Positions 46,851 through 55,363 of a stretch of DNA of 64,000 nt are shown in pieces. How positions within the stretch are numbered: the stretch's first letter is position 1; each line of letters starts with the position of its first letter. The DNA comes from an uncultured SAR116 cluster alpha proteobacterium. Lineage in GTDB: Bacteria > Pseudomonadota > Alphaproteobacteria > Puniceispirillales > Marisalimonadaceae. The notes under the pieces were generated by a model, which searched no databases, was not told the DNA's origin, and was given only the letters and a program-made list of their open reading frames with translations. The translations under genes and the position numbers were made by a program. The stretch is from positions 1-64,000 of the forward strand of contig CACNRW010000010.1 in assembly GCA_902622875.1 (NCBI GenBank), read 5' to 3'.

Positions 46851-48233
46851 ATGAATGAAAACAATAATATCTTTGTTGCAGAAAAATATGCTGAATGGAC
46901 CAGTAATTTAGATGTTAATGATATTCCTGAAGAAGTAAAAAATAAATTACAAATTGTTGTAATGGATTCTTTAGGCTTAATGGCGTCTGCAAAAAATGAA
47001 CCCTATGTTCAAAGTTTAATTGAAGCCCTTCAAGAAAATGGTAACTGTAGCTTAATTGGTCATAATAAAAAACTAACACCGTTTAATGCCACAATTATAA
47101 ATGGAACAGCTATTCACGGTGAAGATTTTGACGATACATTTGAGGGAACCCCAGTTCATGTTGGGGCTGTAATGGTTCCAGCTATGTTAGCAACAATCCA
47201 AGAAAAAAAACTATCTGGAGTTGAGTTTTTAAAAGGGTTAGCTATCGGTTCTGAACTGATATGCAGGCTTGCTTTAGTTGCACCGACAGCTGTTCACCGA
47301 CAAGGTTTTCATCCAACAGCTATTTTTGGAGCTTTTGGTTCTTCAGTAGGAATTTCATCTATAATAGGAAACAAACCTAATCAGATAAGTTCTGCCCTAG
47401 GAATTGTAGGTAGCATGGCATCAGGAATAATAGAATATTTAGCTGAGGGCACCTCTACAAAACGCCTTCATCCTGGATGGGCCGCAGGTTGTGGATGGCA
47501 ATCTGCTAATTTTGCAAAATCAGGATTTATTGGCCCAAGGACAGTTTTTGAAGGAACTCACGGAGTTTTTAATAGTTTTGCAACAAAAAACATACAACCT
47601 GACTTTACACATATAACAGATAAATTGGGAGATAGATGGGAATGCAGTAATTTAGCTGTAAAGCCTTATGCCTGTGGAACAATGGCTCAACCCTTTATAG
47701 ACTGTGCCATTAAACTCAAAGATAAAATTACTAATTTTAATGAAATAGAAAAAGTCGTAGCCCAAGTAGGCGAAGGAACAGTGCATAGATTATGGGAACC
47801 AATCAAGGAAAAACAAAGTCCATCTTCTCCATATGGAGCTAAATTCTCTGTTCCTTATTGTATTGCCGTCGGACTTATTGATGGAGTTGCTGGACTAAAA
47901 CAATTTACAGAAAAACGTTTAAAAGACCCCGAAGTAAAAAAGCTATCTCAAAAAATTAATTATGAGATTAATCCTAACGATGAATATCCTAAAAATTATT
48001 CCGGTGATATTTCTGTTTTTATGAAAAATGGAGATGTTTTGTCAGCCAAACAAGATTGTTTAAGAGGGGGAAAAAAAGCTCCCTTAAGTTTTGAAGAAGT
48101 TGTTGACAAATTTCATGCTAATTTAGATTTCGCAAATATAAAAAGAAATGAAATTAAAAAACTTAAATTTTTAGTTGATAATATTTTCAGTTGTAAAGAT
48201 CTAAGTGAGCTAGAAAATATTGATTTCAGTTAA
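46851..48233 (+). CDS. MmgE/PrpD-family protein (third of three)
   Basis: 460 residues. EDFDDTF (D92, D94, D95), H103, GFHPTA (H154) and STKRLHPG (K204) match the PrpD fold active site; the usual histidine after DDT is a phenylalanine here, a difference from the other two copies. It follows tctA by 18 bases, the last gene of the rightward cluster, and overlaps the convergent membrane-hydrolase gene by 4 bases. The substrate is unknown; a role next to the imported carboxylate is inferred. Confidence 0.86.
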   Translation: MNENNNIFVAEKYAEWTSNLDVNDIPEEVKNKLQIVVMDSLGLMASAKNEPYVQSLIEALQENGNCSLIGHNKKLTPFNATIINGTAIHGEDFDDTFEGTPVHVGAVMVPAMLATIQEKKLSGVEFLKGLAIGSELICRLALVAPTAVHRQGFHPTAIFGAFGSSVGISSIIGNKPNQISSALGIVGSMASGIIEYLAEGTSTKRLHPGWAAGCGWQSANFAKSGFIGPRTVFEGTHGVFNSFATKNIQPDFTHITDKLGDRWECSNLAVKPYACGTMAQPFIDCAIKLKDKITNFNEIEKVVAQVGEGTVHRLWEPIKEKQSPSSPYGAKFSVPYCIAVGLIDGVAGLKQFTEKRLKDPEVKKLSQKINYEINPNDEYPKNYSGDISVFMKNGDVLSAKQDCLRGGKKAPLSFEEVVDKFHANLDFANIKRNEIKKLKFLVDNIFSCKDLSELENIDFS

Positions 48234-49240
48234 TCAATCTTTTCACAACCTTTCCCTAATATTAAGTCAAAAAATCTTTTCCACTTAGCTTTATAATTAG
48301 TTCTATTAACAACCCAATCTACATGCTCAGATTTGTCCTTCTTAGGATTTATTTGAATGCCCCATAAACCATCAACTTCATTTGGTACCGCAGAATATCT
48401 TACATCAGTTATAATATTTTTTTGATTTCCAAAACCTAAATAACCTTGAGAAAACCAATCGAACCTCTGAATATCCTTATATTGTTGACTATTCTGACTT
48501 AATTCCATGAAACTTATTGATGTATCAAGTTTTTTTATTCTGGTTCCCTTACAATATTCAGATTTTGAAAGCAATCTAACTGCATCTACATAGTAAAAAC
48601 CATTATATTCATATATAACTTTCCACAAAAATAGATTTCCTAAACTTGGCTTAACTGTTAATCTTTTACTTTCATGCCCTCTTAAATTAGCAATAGATTG
48701 ACCAATATTCTCTGCACGATTTTCTTGAAATAATCCTATTGAGAGATAAAGAAAAATATAAAACAGACCAAAAAAATTAATCAATTTATTTTTCTTTAAA
48801 ATTGCAATAATTATTAAAAAAATTATGGGAATAGTTAAAAGTGGGTCAACAACAGATATGTTATTCCAAGAAATTCTTACATCAGTAAATGGCCATAAAA
48901 GTTGTGTTCCATAACTTGTACAAGCATCTAAAAATCCGTGAGTTGCATATCCAATAAAACAATAAAAGTACGTTTCCTTCCAACTTAAAAATTTACTTGA
49001 AAATAAACGTACAAATAAAGTAACAATCAATGCCCCTACAGGAATAAAAATTAATGAATGAGTGAATTGCCTATGATATTCCAATTTCAACAAAGGATCT
49101 GAGTTTGATCTAATTAATATATCTAAATCAGGAGCTAAACCGGCGAGACAACCAATTATTGAACCAACAAGAATTTTCTTTTTATTCGATATCGTCTGAG
49201 CAAAAATTGCTCCAAACGCACCTTGACTTACAGGATCCAT
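48230..49240 (-). CDS. YdjM/DUF457-family membrane metal-dependent hydrolase
   Basis: 336 residues; the N-terminal 170 include 4-5 hydrophobic segments. MDPVSQGAFGAIFAQ, ECH-like histidines in YHRQFTHSLIF, and GYATHGFLDACTSYGTQLLWPF are the DUF457/YdjM signature with likely metal-binding histidines. The C-terminal half is soluble and poorly conserved. Its role in bacteria is unclear (some are LexA-regulated). It is convergent with the MmgE/PrpD gene and divergent from the monooxygenase. Confidence 0.85.
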   Translation of the reverse strand: MDPVSQGAFGAIFAQTISNKKKILVGSIIGCLAGLAPDLDILIRSNSDPLLKLEYHRQFTHSLIFIPVGALIVTLFVRLFSSKFLSWKETYFYCFIGYATHGFLDACTSYGTQLLWPFTDVRISWNNISVVDPLLTIPIIFLIIIAILKKNKLINFFGLFYIFLYLSIGLFQENRAENIGQSIANLRGHESKRLTVKPSLGNLFLWKVIYEYNGFYYVDAVRLLSKSEYCKGTRIKKLDTSISFMELSQNSQQYKDIQRFDWFSQGYLGFGNQKNIITDVRYSAVPNEVDGLWGIQINPKKDKSEHVDWVVNRTNYKAKWKRFFDLILGKGCEKID

Positions 49241-49342
49241 TTAACAAACCAAAATAATTAAAATTATATTCTATACACTAAGATTTCTTGACTGTTCATA
49301 TTTTTTTTTTAACATATTAATTATATCAAAGAGGAATTTTAA

Positions 49343-50956
49343 ATGAACCATATCCATTCATCCACCAAAGAATATGATGCCATAATTGTAGGAGCAGGCT
49401 TTTCGGGTTTATATCAGTTGATATGTCTGAGAGATCAGCTTGGTCTTAAATGTGTAGTACTTGAGACAGGAGATGATGTTGGTGGAACTTGGTATTGGAA
49501 CCGTTATCCGGGTGCGCGATGTGATACGGAGAGTCATGCATATTCTTATTATTTTTCAGATGAACTGTTAAAAGAATGGACGTGGTCAGAAAGATATCCA
49601 GGTCATGAAGAAATTAGAGAATATATGAATTTTGTAGCTAGTAAGTTTGATCTTAAAAAAGATATTTTATTCAAACAAAAAGTGACAAGTGCTAAATTTA
49701 TAGAAGATAGTAATAATTGGAATGTAAAAACTGATAGTAATAATTTTAAATGTAAATTTCTAATTACGGCAGTGGGATGTTTGTCAAACACCAACATTCC
49801 TAAAATCAAAGGGTTAGAAAATTTTGAAGGTAGTTATTACCATACAGGAAACTGGCCTAAAAATGGTGTTTCATTTGTAAATAAAACAGTAGGACAAATT
49901 GGAACAGGTTCTACAGGTATACAAGCAGTGCCCGTAATTGCAGCTGAAGCTAAACATTTAACAGTTTTTCAAAGAACAGCTAATTATAGTATTCCTGCTA
50001 GAAACAAACCATTAACAGAAAAATTTAAAAAACAAGTTAAAGAAAATTTTCAATATTATAAAGATTTGATTAAAAGAACACCTAACGCACATCCTTTTGA
50101 AATTTCAGATCGTCTTGTTGCAGATGTTAATTCAGAAGAAATGAAGCATATATACGAAAAAGCATGGGAAAAAGGTGGCTTGCAATTCCGAGCTGCTTTT
50201 AATGACTTAGTTACTAACTTTGAGGCCAACAAAACAGCATCTGATTTTATTAAAAATAAAATTAATGAAACTGTTTTAAACAAAAAATTTGCTTCTATTC
50301 TGTCAGATATTGACCACCCTTACGCAGGCAAAAGGCCGCCTATTGATAGCAATTATTTTGAAACTTATAATAGAGATAACGTTAACCTTATAGATCTCAG
50401 ACGTGATCCAATTAAATGTATAAATAAGACTGGAATTGAAACTGAAAAAAACCATTTTGATTTAGATATTATTGTTTTTGCTACAGGTTATGATGCCATG
50501 ACTGGACCGCTTTTAAATATGAATATATTTGGAAAAAATAATTTAAAATTAAAAAATGTCTGGAAGGAAGGACCAAAAACATTTTTAGGACTTCAAATTC
50601 CTGGTTTTCCAAATTTATTCACTATAACTGGACCTGGTAGCCCGTCAGTTTTAACAAACATGCCAATGGCAATAGAACAACATGTAGAATGGATAAGAGA
50701 TTGTATAAGCTTTATGATTAAAAAAGAATATACTACTATTGAAGCACGTCCAAATTTAGCAAAAAAATGGGGTCAAGAAGTAAACAGAGTTGCTAATAAA
50801 ACATTATTACCTACCGTTAAACATTCTTGGTACTTGGGCGCCAATATTCCAGGTAAACCTCGTGTATTTATGCCCTACGCAGGTGGGCTTCCAAGATATA
50901 GTAAAATATGTGATGACGTTAAAAAAAATAATTTTGAAGATTTTATTTTAGCATAA
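49343..50956 (+). CDS. Baeyer-Villiger monooxygenase-like flavoprotein
   Basis: 537-residue FAD/NADPH enzyme that inserts oxygen next to a ketone. The FAD motif is GAGFSG (17-22), the BVMO fingerprint FEGSYYHTGNWP is at 161-172 (FxGxxxHxxxWP), and the NADPH motif is IGTGSTGIQ (186-194). GGTWYWNRYPGARCD is typical of cyclohexanone-monooxygenase-like proteins. GAGG before the ATG supports the start. It stands alone between convergent and divergent neighbours and the ketone is not predictable. Confidence 0.93.
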   Translation: MNHIHSSTKEYDAIIVGAGFSGLYQLICLRDQLGLKCVVLETGDDVGGTWYWNRYPGARCDTESHAYSYYFSDELLKEWTWSERYPGHEEIREYMNFVASKFDLKKDILFKQKVTSAKFIEDSNNWNVKTDSNNFKCKFLITAVGCLSNTNIPKIKGLENFEGSYYHTGNWPKNGVSFVNKTVGQIGTGSTGIQAVPVIAAEAKHLTVFQRTANYSIPARNKPLTEKFKKQVKENFQYYKDLIKRTPNAHPFEISDRLVADVNSEEMKHIYEKAWEKGGLQFRAAFNDLVTNFEANKTASDFIKNKINETVLNKKFASILSDIDHPYAGKRPPIDSNYFETYNRDNVNLIDLRRDPIKCINKTGIETEKNHFDLDIIVFATGYDAMTGPLLNMNIFGKNNLKLKNVWKEGPKTFLGLQIPGFPNLFTITGPGSPSVLTNMPMAIEQHVEWIRDCISFMIKKEYTTIEARPNLAKKWGQEVNRVANKTLLPTVKHSWYLGANIPGKPRVFMPYAGGLPRYSKICDDVKKNNFEDFILA

Positions 50957-50960
50957 ATAC

Positions 50961-51455
50961 TCAAGTCTCTGAAAGCTTCTGTATTTTATTTATATTAGTC
51001 CTAATTTTTTTAATTCTCTCTTCAATTAAATTTTTCTTTGGAGGTGACTTTGAGTCAAGTTGGTCTAGTAACATTGATATTTCATTTGCTAATTCATTAC
51101 TCTGTTTATTCGAGTCTATCAATCTTATTTGTGTTTTCCTAATTAATGCACTGAGTATTACGTTAGATTTAATCATTTTGGTAAAATATGATTTTGGTAT
51201 TTTTTTTGCCACTAACTTTTGGGCACATACCCTTGCAGTTACCGTTCTAGGCACGTCTAACAGTATAGAACTTTCTCCAAAGATTTCACCTATCCCTAAC
51301 CTATTAAGTTTTAAACCATCTTTTGTTTCTAAATTGACATATCCCTCCAAAATCAAGTATGCCTCTTTTGGTAAGCTCCCAGCTTCATATATAACTTCAC
51401 CTGGTTCCCATATGGCTGACTTTCCATTATCTAACATGTGAGGTTTCCTCTTCAA
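50961..51455 (-). CDS. Cyclic nucleotide-binding domain protein without a DNA-binding domain
   Basis: 164 residues. The first 110 form a cNMP-binding beta-roll: EPGEVIYEAGSLPKEAYLIL opens it and GEIFGESSILLDVPRTVTARV is the phosphate-binding cassette (PBC). No helix-turn-helix follows; the C-terminal 50 residues are a charged coiled-coil-like helix. It therefore is not a Crp/Fnr activator and more likely senses cAMP or another nucleotide and acts by protein contact. It sits downstream of pobA-pcaHG and a small membrane protein on the same strand. Confidence 0.8.
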   Translation of the reverse strand: MKRKPHMLDNGKSAIWEPGEVIYEAGSLPKEAYLILEGYVNLETKDGLKLNRLGIGEIFGESSILLDVPRTVTARVCAQKLVAKKIPKSYFTKMIKSNVILSALIRKTQIRLIDSNKQSNELANEISMLLDQLDSKSPPKKNLIEERIKKIRTNINKIQKLSET

Positions 51456-51470
51456 ATCATCTTAAATTAA

Positions 51471-51662
51471 TTACCCAGTAATTTTTAATGGCTCCATCCA
51501 AAAGATATAACCATAAAATAGTAAATAACAGTAAAACAGACCATAAGCCCACCATGGTTTGGGTTTAAATTTTTTACTTTCTTCTTCAATTATTTCTAAT
51601 TCTTTTTTGTAATTCTTATAATGATTCATCATAAAATTAGATCTTGCCAATAATTTCTCCAT
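51471..51662 (-). CDS. Small single-pass membrane protein, function unknown
   Basis: 63 residues: a charged N-terminal helix rich in K and E, then one hydrophobic segment (WWAYGLFYCYLLFYGYIFW, residues 37-55) and a short tail. It lies 14 bases after pcaG and 15 bases before the cyclic-nucleotide-binding gene on the same strand. No family is recognised. It is probably a real gene because it is tightly placed in a run of same-strand genes; a membrane anchor for a neighbour is conceivable but not shown. Confidence 0.6.
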   Translation of the reverse strand: MEKLLARSNFMMNHYKNYKKELEIIEEESKKFKPKPWWAYGLFYCYLLFYGYIFWMEPLKITG

Positions 51663-51676
51663 CTTAATTCAAAATA

Positions 51677-52285
51677 TCAAATATCTAAAAATATTGTTTC
51701 TTTATCACCCTGTAAAAATATATCAAATAAATAAATATCTTCATCAATTTTTTTAGCGACTAAACTACTTACATCATTTCTGCTATTCTTTACAGTGGAT
51801 AGAAGAGGATCATTATTTAAATCATCCCCCTCAAAATATATCCGGGTGTTTAGTGTCATATTTAATCCTCTAGAAGATATTGATAATAAAATATGAGGAC
51901 TTTGTGCTTTGCCATCAATGTTATTGATAAACCCAGGTTTTAAAGTATAAAGATTAAATTTCTTTGTTAAACTGTTTGGAACAAATCGAGCAAAACCGCT
52001 TTCAGGTGAATACACTCCATTTTCATCACTTTGCCAAGTTTCGAGCATGATATCGTCTAAAGCTTTACCATCACCGTCAAATACTGAACCAGTAATCGTT
52101 ATAAACTTGTCATAATGTTTGTTAGCAAAAGGTTTCACACCCAAATCGTTATCAAATACTCCCTCAATATTTATTGAATTAGGTAAACACCCAATATGAA
52201 GAAAAGGACCAGCTGTTTGGAAAGGTGTTTCATCTAGAACTGTTTTGATATCACTCAATTTATAATCCCTCTTTCCTGTTTTCAA
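51677..52285 (-). CDS. pcaG: Protocatechuate 3,4-dioxygenase alpha subunit
   Basis: 202-residue alpha subunit of the intradiol ring-cleaving dioxygenase that opens protocatechuate to 3-carboxy-cis,cis-muconate. TPFQTAGPFLHIG at the start and LETWQSDENGVYSPE in the middle are typical PcaG segments. It lacks the iron-binding His-x-His of PcaH, as expected. It overlaps the end of pcaH by 26 bases. With PcaH it forms the alpha-beta heteromer. Confidence 0.93.
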   Translation of the reverse strand: MKTGKRDYKLSDIKTVLDETPFQTAGPFLHIGCLPNSINIEGVFDNDLGVKPFANKHYDKFITITGSVFDGDGKALDDIMLETWQSDENGVYSPESGFARFVPNSLTKKFNLYTLKPGFINNIDGKAQSPHILLSISSRGLNMTLNTRIYFEGDDLNNDPLLSTVKNSRNDVSSLVAKKIDEDIYLFDIFLQGDKETIFLDI

Positions 52286-52982
52286 AAAAAGTTTGGTTTG
52301 TACCTCTTAGAATAATATCAAACTTATAGGATAATAATTTTTTTGTGTTATACCTTGATGTGTCAAGTGTACTTATCAAGCTTTGCTTAGCTTTTTCATC
52401 AGATATCGAATTTACCATAGGGCAAGAATTTATAAGAGGATCGCCCTCAAAATACATTTGAGTAATTAACCTCTGACCAAAACTCTTTCCAAATACAGAA
52501 AAATGAATATGCATTGGTCTCCATTCTATTCCACGATTTGGATATGGATATGGACCGGGTTGAATTGTAATAAATTCGTAATACCCTTTTGAGGAAGTTA
52601 TATATCTACCGCAACCAGCAAAATTAGGATCAATAGGAGCAGTATTATTATCATTATGATGAAGATATTTACCAGCTGCATTGGCTTGCCAAATTTCAAT
52701 GAGCGCTCCTTCAATTGGATTAGCAAATTGATCAGAAATTGTTCCAAAAACGATTATTTTGTGCCCTATAGGTAAAATATTATTCTTTGAAAAATTTAAT
52801 GTTAAATCATTATCTAACTTACCTATAATATCTTTGTTGAAAACAGGTCCAGAAATCTCTGTTGATGTGGATGAAAAAGAAATCTTTTTATTTTTAGGAG
52901 CCCTTAAACGGCTAGACTTATAATCAGGAAAGTTCAATTGAGGGTGTGTTTTAAGATTTCTTTTTATAAGTGCTTCAACCAT
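52260..52982 (-). CDS. pcaH: Protocatechuate 3,4-dioxygenase beta subunit
   Basis: 240-residue catalytic subunit. The non-haem Fe(III) ligands are Y106 (GKYLHHND), Y145 (PGPYPYPN), H158 and H160 (RPMHIHFS), with the same spacings as the Pseudomonas enzyme (39, 13 and 2). The RGIEWRPMHIHF block is diagnostic. It follows pobA by 37 bases and overlaps pcaG by 26 bases. Together they convert 4-hydroxybenzoate to the ring-opened acid. Confidence 0.96.
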   Translation of the reverse strand: MVEALIKRNLKTHPQLNFPDYKSSRLRAPKNKKISFSSTSTEISGPVFNKDIIGKLDNDLTLNFSKNNILPIGHKIIVFGTISDQFANPIEGALIEIWQANAAGKYLHHNDNNTAPIDPNFAGCGRYITSSKGYYEFITIQPGPYPYPNRGIEWRPMHIHFSVFGKSFGQRLITQMYFEGDPLINSCPMVNSISDEKAKQSLISTLDTSRYNTKKLLSYKFDIILRGTNQTFFENRKEGL

Positions 52983-53019
52983 TTTTTTTCCTAGGATACT
53001 AACTTAACTACAAATTAAT

Positions 53020-54189
53020 TTAGTAAGGTAAACCAACATAATTTTCGGCTAAAACAGTTTGGGATGCAACTGAATTTTCTAAATATTCTAATTCGGAATC
53101 TTGTATACGTTGATCAAATGATGTTTGATCAGGGAACTTATGAAAAGTTGTTGTCATCCACCAACTAAATCTGATTGCCTTCCAAACTCTTGATAAAGCT
53201 TTTGAAGAATAAATATCTAAATCATCATTTATGTCGAACTTGTAATATTGTTCAAAAGCTTTATATAAATAATATACATCTGAAAAAGCTAAATTTAAAC
53301 CTTTTGCACCAGTAGGGGGTACGATATGAGCGGCATCTCCTACTAAAAATAACTTTTTCCAGCTCATTGGTTCGCAAACGAATGATCTTAGAGGTGCAAT
53401 AGATTTTTCTATTGATTGTCCTGTTATAATTGTATCCGCAGCTTCTGTTGGAAGTCTTTTTTTTAATTCATCCCAAAACTTTATATCTGGCCAATCTTCA
53501 ATTTTGTCATTCAAGGATGTCTGAATGTAATATCTACTTAAATTCTGGTTTCTCATAGAGGCTAAGGCAAAACCACTTCCATGATTTGCATAAATTAGTT
53601 CGCCACTTACTGGAGATGTTTCAGATAAAATACCTAGCCATCCAAATGGATAAATCCTTTCATGAGTTCTAATAATATTCTTTGGTATAGTTCTTCTACT
53701 TATTCCGTGGTATCCATCACAGCCTACTATATAATCACAATTGATTTTTGTCTCAATACCATTTTTTTTAAAAGTTACATGTGGGTTTTCTGTATCAATT
53801 TCCTTAGGAAGTACCTCTTCAGCATTATTTATTATAGTTCCATTTTCTTTTTGTATAATTTCATATAGATCTTTTGTTACTTCAGTTTGACCATAAACAG
53901 TTACATATTTATTAGTTAATTTTTTTAGATTTATTCTAAAACCATGGTTCTTAAAAGATAATTGTATTCCGTCATGTTTAAAGCCTTCTTTTTCTAATCT
54001 GCTAGAAATACCTGCCATTTTTAGCATTTCTATAGTCCCACTTTCTAAAACTCCTGCTCTAATTCTACCAATTACATGTTCTTGGGATTGTTTTTCAAGA
54101 ACCACATTATCAATACCTTCTAAAGATAAAAGTCTTGACAACAACAAGCCTGAAGGACCTCCTCCTATTATGACTATATTTGTTTTCAT
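53020..54189 (-). CDS. pobA: 4-hydroxybenzoate 3-monooxygenase PobA
   Basis: 389-residue FAD enzyme that hydroxylates 4-hydroxybenzoate to protocatechuate with NADPH. The FAD motif GGGPSGLLLSRLL, RIRAGVLE, GCDGYHGISR (DG motif) and GDAAHIVPPTGAKGLNLAFSD (GD motif region) are the class A flavoprotein monooxygenase set and match PobA closely. It lies upstream of pcaH on the same strand. No pobR or pcaQ regulator is in the window. Confidence 0.96.
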   Translation of the reverse strand: MKTNIVIIGGGPSGLLLSRLLSLEGIDNVVLEKQSQEHVIGRIRAGVLESGTIEMLKMAGISSRLEKEGFKHDGIQLSFKNHGFRINLKKLTNKYVTVYGQTEVTKDLYEIIQKENGTIINNAEEVLPKEIDTENPHVTFKKNGIETKINCDYIVGCDGYHGISRRTIPKNIIRTHERIYPFGWLGILSETSPVSGELIYANHGSGFALASMRNQNLSRYYIQTSLNDKIEDWPDIKFWDELKKRLPTEAADTIITGQSIEKSIAPLRSFVCEPMSWKKLFLVGDAAHIVPPTGAKGLNLAFSDVYYLYKAFEQYYKFDINDDLDIYSSKALSRVWKAIRFSWWMTTTFHKFPDQTSFDQRIQDSELEYLENSVASQTVLAENYVGLPY

Positions 54190-54217
54190 TAAAAATATTC
54201 CTTGGAAGCTATTATTG

Positions 54218-54604
54218 TTACTTCAAATATATTACCAACAAAAAAAAAACTGCAATTATTTGAACAAAATTGATAAACACTGAAAACTTATGTAATTTGT
54301 CGAATTTATTATGATTGTTTTCATCTTTTGCCTTATTAATCATTGGCATTAAGATTTGTCTAGAAAAAATAAAGCCAAGCATAATAAAAGAAAAAACTAA
54401 TAAAGAAATATTACTTTTTTCAAAAATGGATAAAATAATACCATATAAACTTAAAATAAATCCATAGAGATAATATTTAGGAAAAAAAATTCTTAAAAAA
54501 CTAGATGACTGCTTTTCGTCTAAAACTTTAAATACTGAGGTGGCAACTACTAGTGGAAAAAAAATCATAAAGCTCAAAATAGCTCCAGCAACAAATATTA
54601 ACAA
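54218..54604 (-). CDS. DUF4149-type small membrane protein
   Basis: 128 residues with four hydrophobic segments. FFPLVVATSVFKVLD near the start and IFFPKYYLYGFIL in the middle, then NHNKFDKLHKFSVFINFVQ, match the DUF4149 (TMEM205-like) pattern. Function is unknown. It lies 28 bases upstream of pobA on the same strand and is divergent from hpt, so it may be the first gene of the pob-pca transcript. Confidence 0.7.
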   Translation of the reverse strand: MLIFVAGAILSFMIFFPLVVATSVFKVLDEKQSSSFLRIFFPKYYLYGFILSLYGIILSIFEKSNISLLVFSFIMLGFIFSRQILMPMINKAKDENNHNKFDKLHKFSVFINFVQIIAVFFLLVIYLK

Positions 54605-54707
54605 ATCTTTCTCCTCATAAATTAATTTCCTTCTAAAAATTAAATGTTTTAAAATTTAATAATATCATACAATATATTGTTTAAAAAAAAAATCTTGAGA
54701 AATAATA

Positions 54708-55250
54708 ATGAATGAAAATGAAATATGTTACTCGGTTGATACTCTTATTTCTGAAGAACAAATTAAGGAAAGAATTACTGAACTGGGACGCGAAGTAAAC
54801 CAATTTTATAAAAATACAAATAAACTTCTTGTTGTTGGTCTTTTAAGAGGATCCTTTGTATTTATTGCAGATTTGGTCCGTGAATTAAAAATACCAGTAG
54901 AAGTAGATTTTATGACAGCATCTAGTTATGGCAATTCCATGCAATCATCTAACAATATAAGAATCTTAACAGACTTAAACACAGACATAAAAAACTTAGA
55001 TGTCTTGTTAGTTGAAGATATTATTGATACTGGTCATACACTTAATCAAGTTATTAAATTGCTAAATAACAGGAAGCCGAAAAGTCTTGAAGTTTGCTGT
55101 TTATTAAATAAATTTTCTAGGCGCGAAACAAATGTTGAAAGCAAGTGGGTAGGTTTTGATATACCTGACGAGTTTGTTGTAGGATATGGCATTGATTATG
55201 CTCAAGACAACAGACATTTACCTTTTATTGGAAAAGTTGTTCAGAAATAA
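54708..55250 (+). CDS. hpt: Hypoxanthine phosphoribosyltransferase
   Basis: 180-residue purine salvage enzyme that makes IMP or GMP from hypoxanthine or guanine and PRPP. The PRPP-binding motif is VEDIIDTGHTL, LLRGSFVF is the pyrophosphate loop, and the C-terminal FVVGYGIDYAQDNRHLPFIG is typical of HPRT. It is not linked to the surrounding catabolic genes. Its 3' end is followed by a structured inverted repeat. Confidence 0.95.
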   Translation: MNENEICYSVDTLISEEQIKERITELGREVNQFYKNTNKLLVVGLLRGSFVFIADLVRELKIPVEVDFMTASSYGNSMQSSNNIRILTDLNTDIKNLDVLLVEDIIDTGHTLNQVIKLLNNRKPKSLEVCCLLNKFSRRETNVESKWVGFDIPDEFVVGYGIDYAQDNRHLPFIGKVVQK

Positions 55251-55252
55251 GT

Positions 55253-55322
55253 TGGGAATAGCTTAATTTATTTACCGTTTAGGTAGGATAATCGTGGAGA
55301 TTTACAAAAAGCTATTCCCATC
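55253..55322 (-). ncRNA. Candidate sigma-54-dependent small structured RNA
   Basis: TGGGAATAGCTT (55253-55264) pairs perfectly over 12 bases with AAGCTATTCCCA (55309-55320). The 44 bases between contain two small hairpins, TACC-GTTTA-GGTA (55273-55285) and AATC-GTGGA-GATT (55290-55302), so a three-way junction of about 68 bases is possible. On the minus strand the outer stem starts two bases after the predicted start site of the sigma-54-type promoter at 55333-55349. It lies in the 113-base gap after hpt, has no coding frame, and does not look like a tRNA (no T-loop) or an ordinary terminator (no U-run). Existence as an RNA is inferred. Confidence 0.45.
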
Positions 55323-55332
55323 GAAAAACTTT

Positions 55333-55349
55333 TGCAAATCCTGTGCCAA
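55333..55349 (-). promoter_or_regulatory. Sigma-54-type (-24/-12) promoter
   Basis: The minus strand reads TTGGCACAGGATTTGCA (55349-55333), differing from the consensus YTGGCACGRNNNTTGCW at one base. GG (-24) and GC (-12) are at the correct 12-base phase. A start near 55322 is predicted. A rough estimate from base composition gives a chance of a few percent of one such match to the fixed bases anywhere in the window, so the placement just before a perfect inverted repeat is notable. Confidence 0.5.
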
Positions 55350-55363
55350 ATTGAGATCTTGTT

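Noticed and set aside
55253-55320. tRNA-like fold or hpt terminator at the inverted repeat
   Set aside because: There is no T-loop sequence and no 7-4-5-5 arm layout, and the plus strand has no U-run after the stem. The sigma-54-type promoter on the other strand explains the position better.
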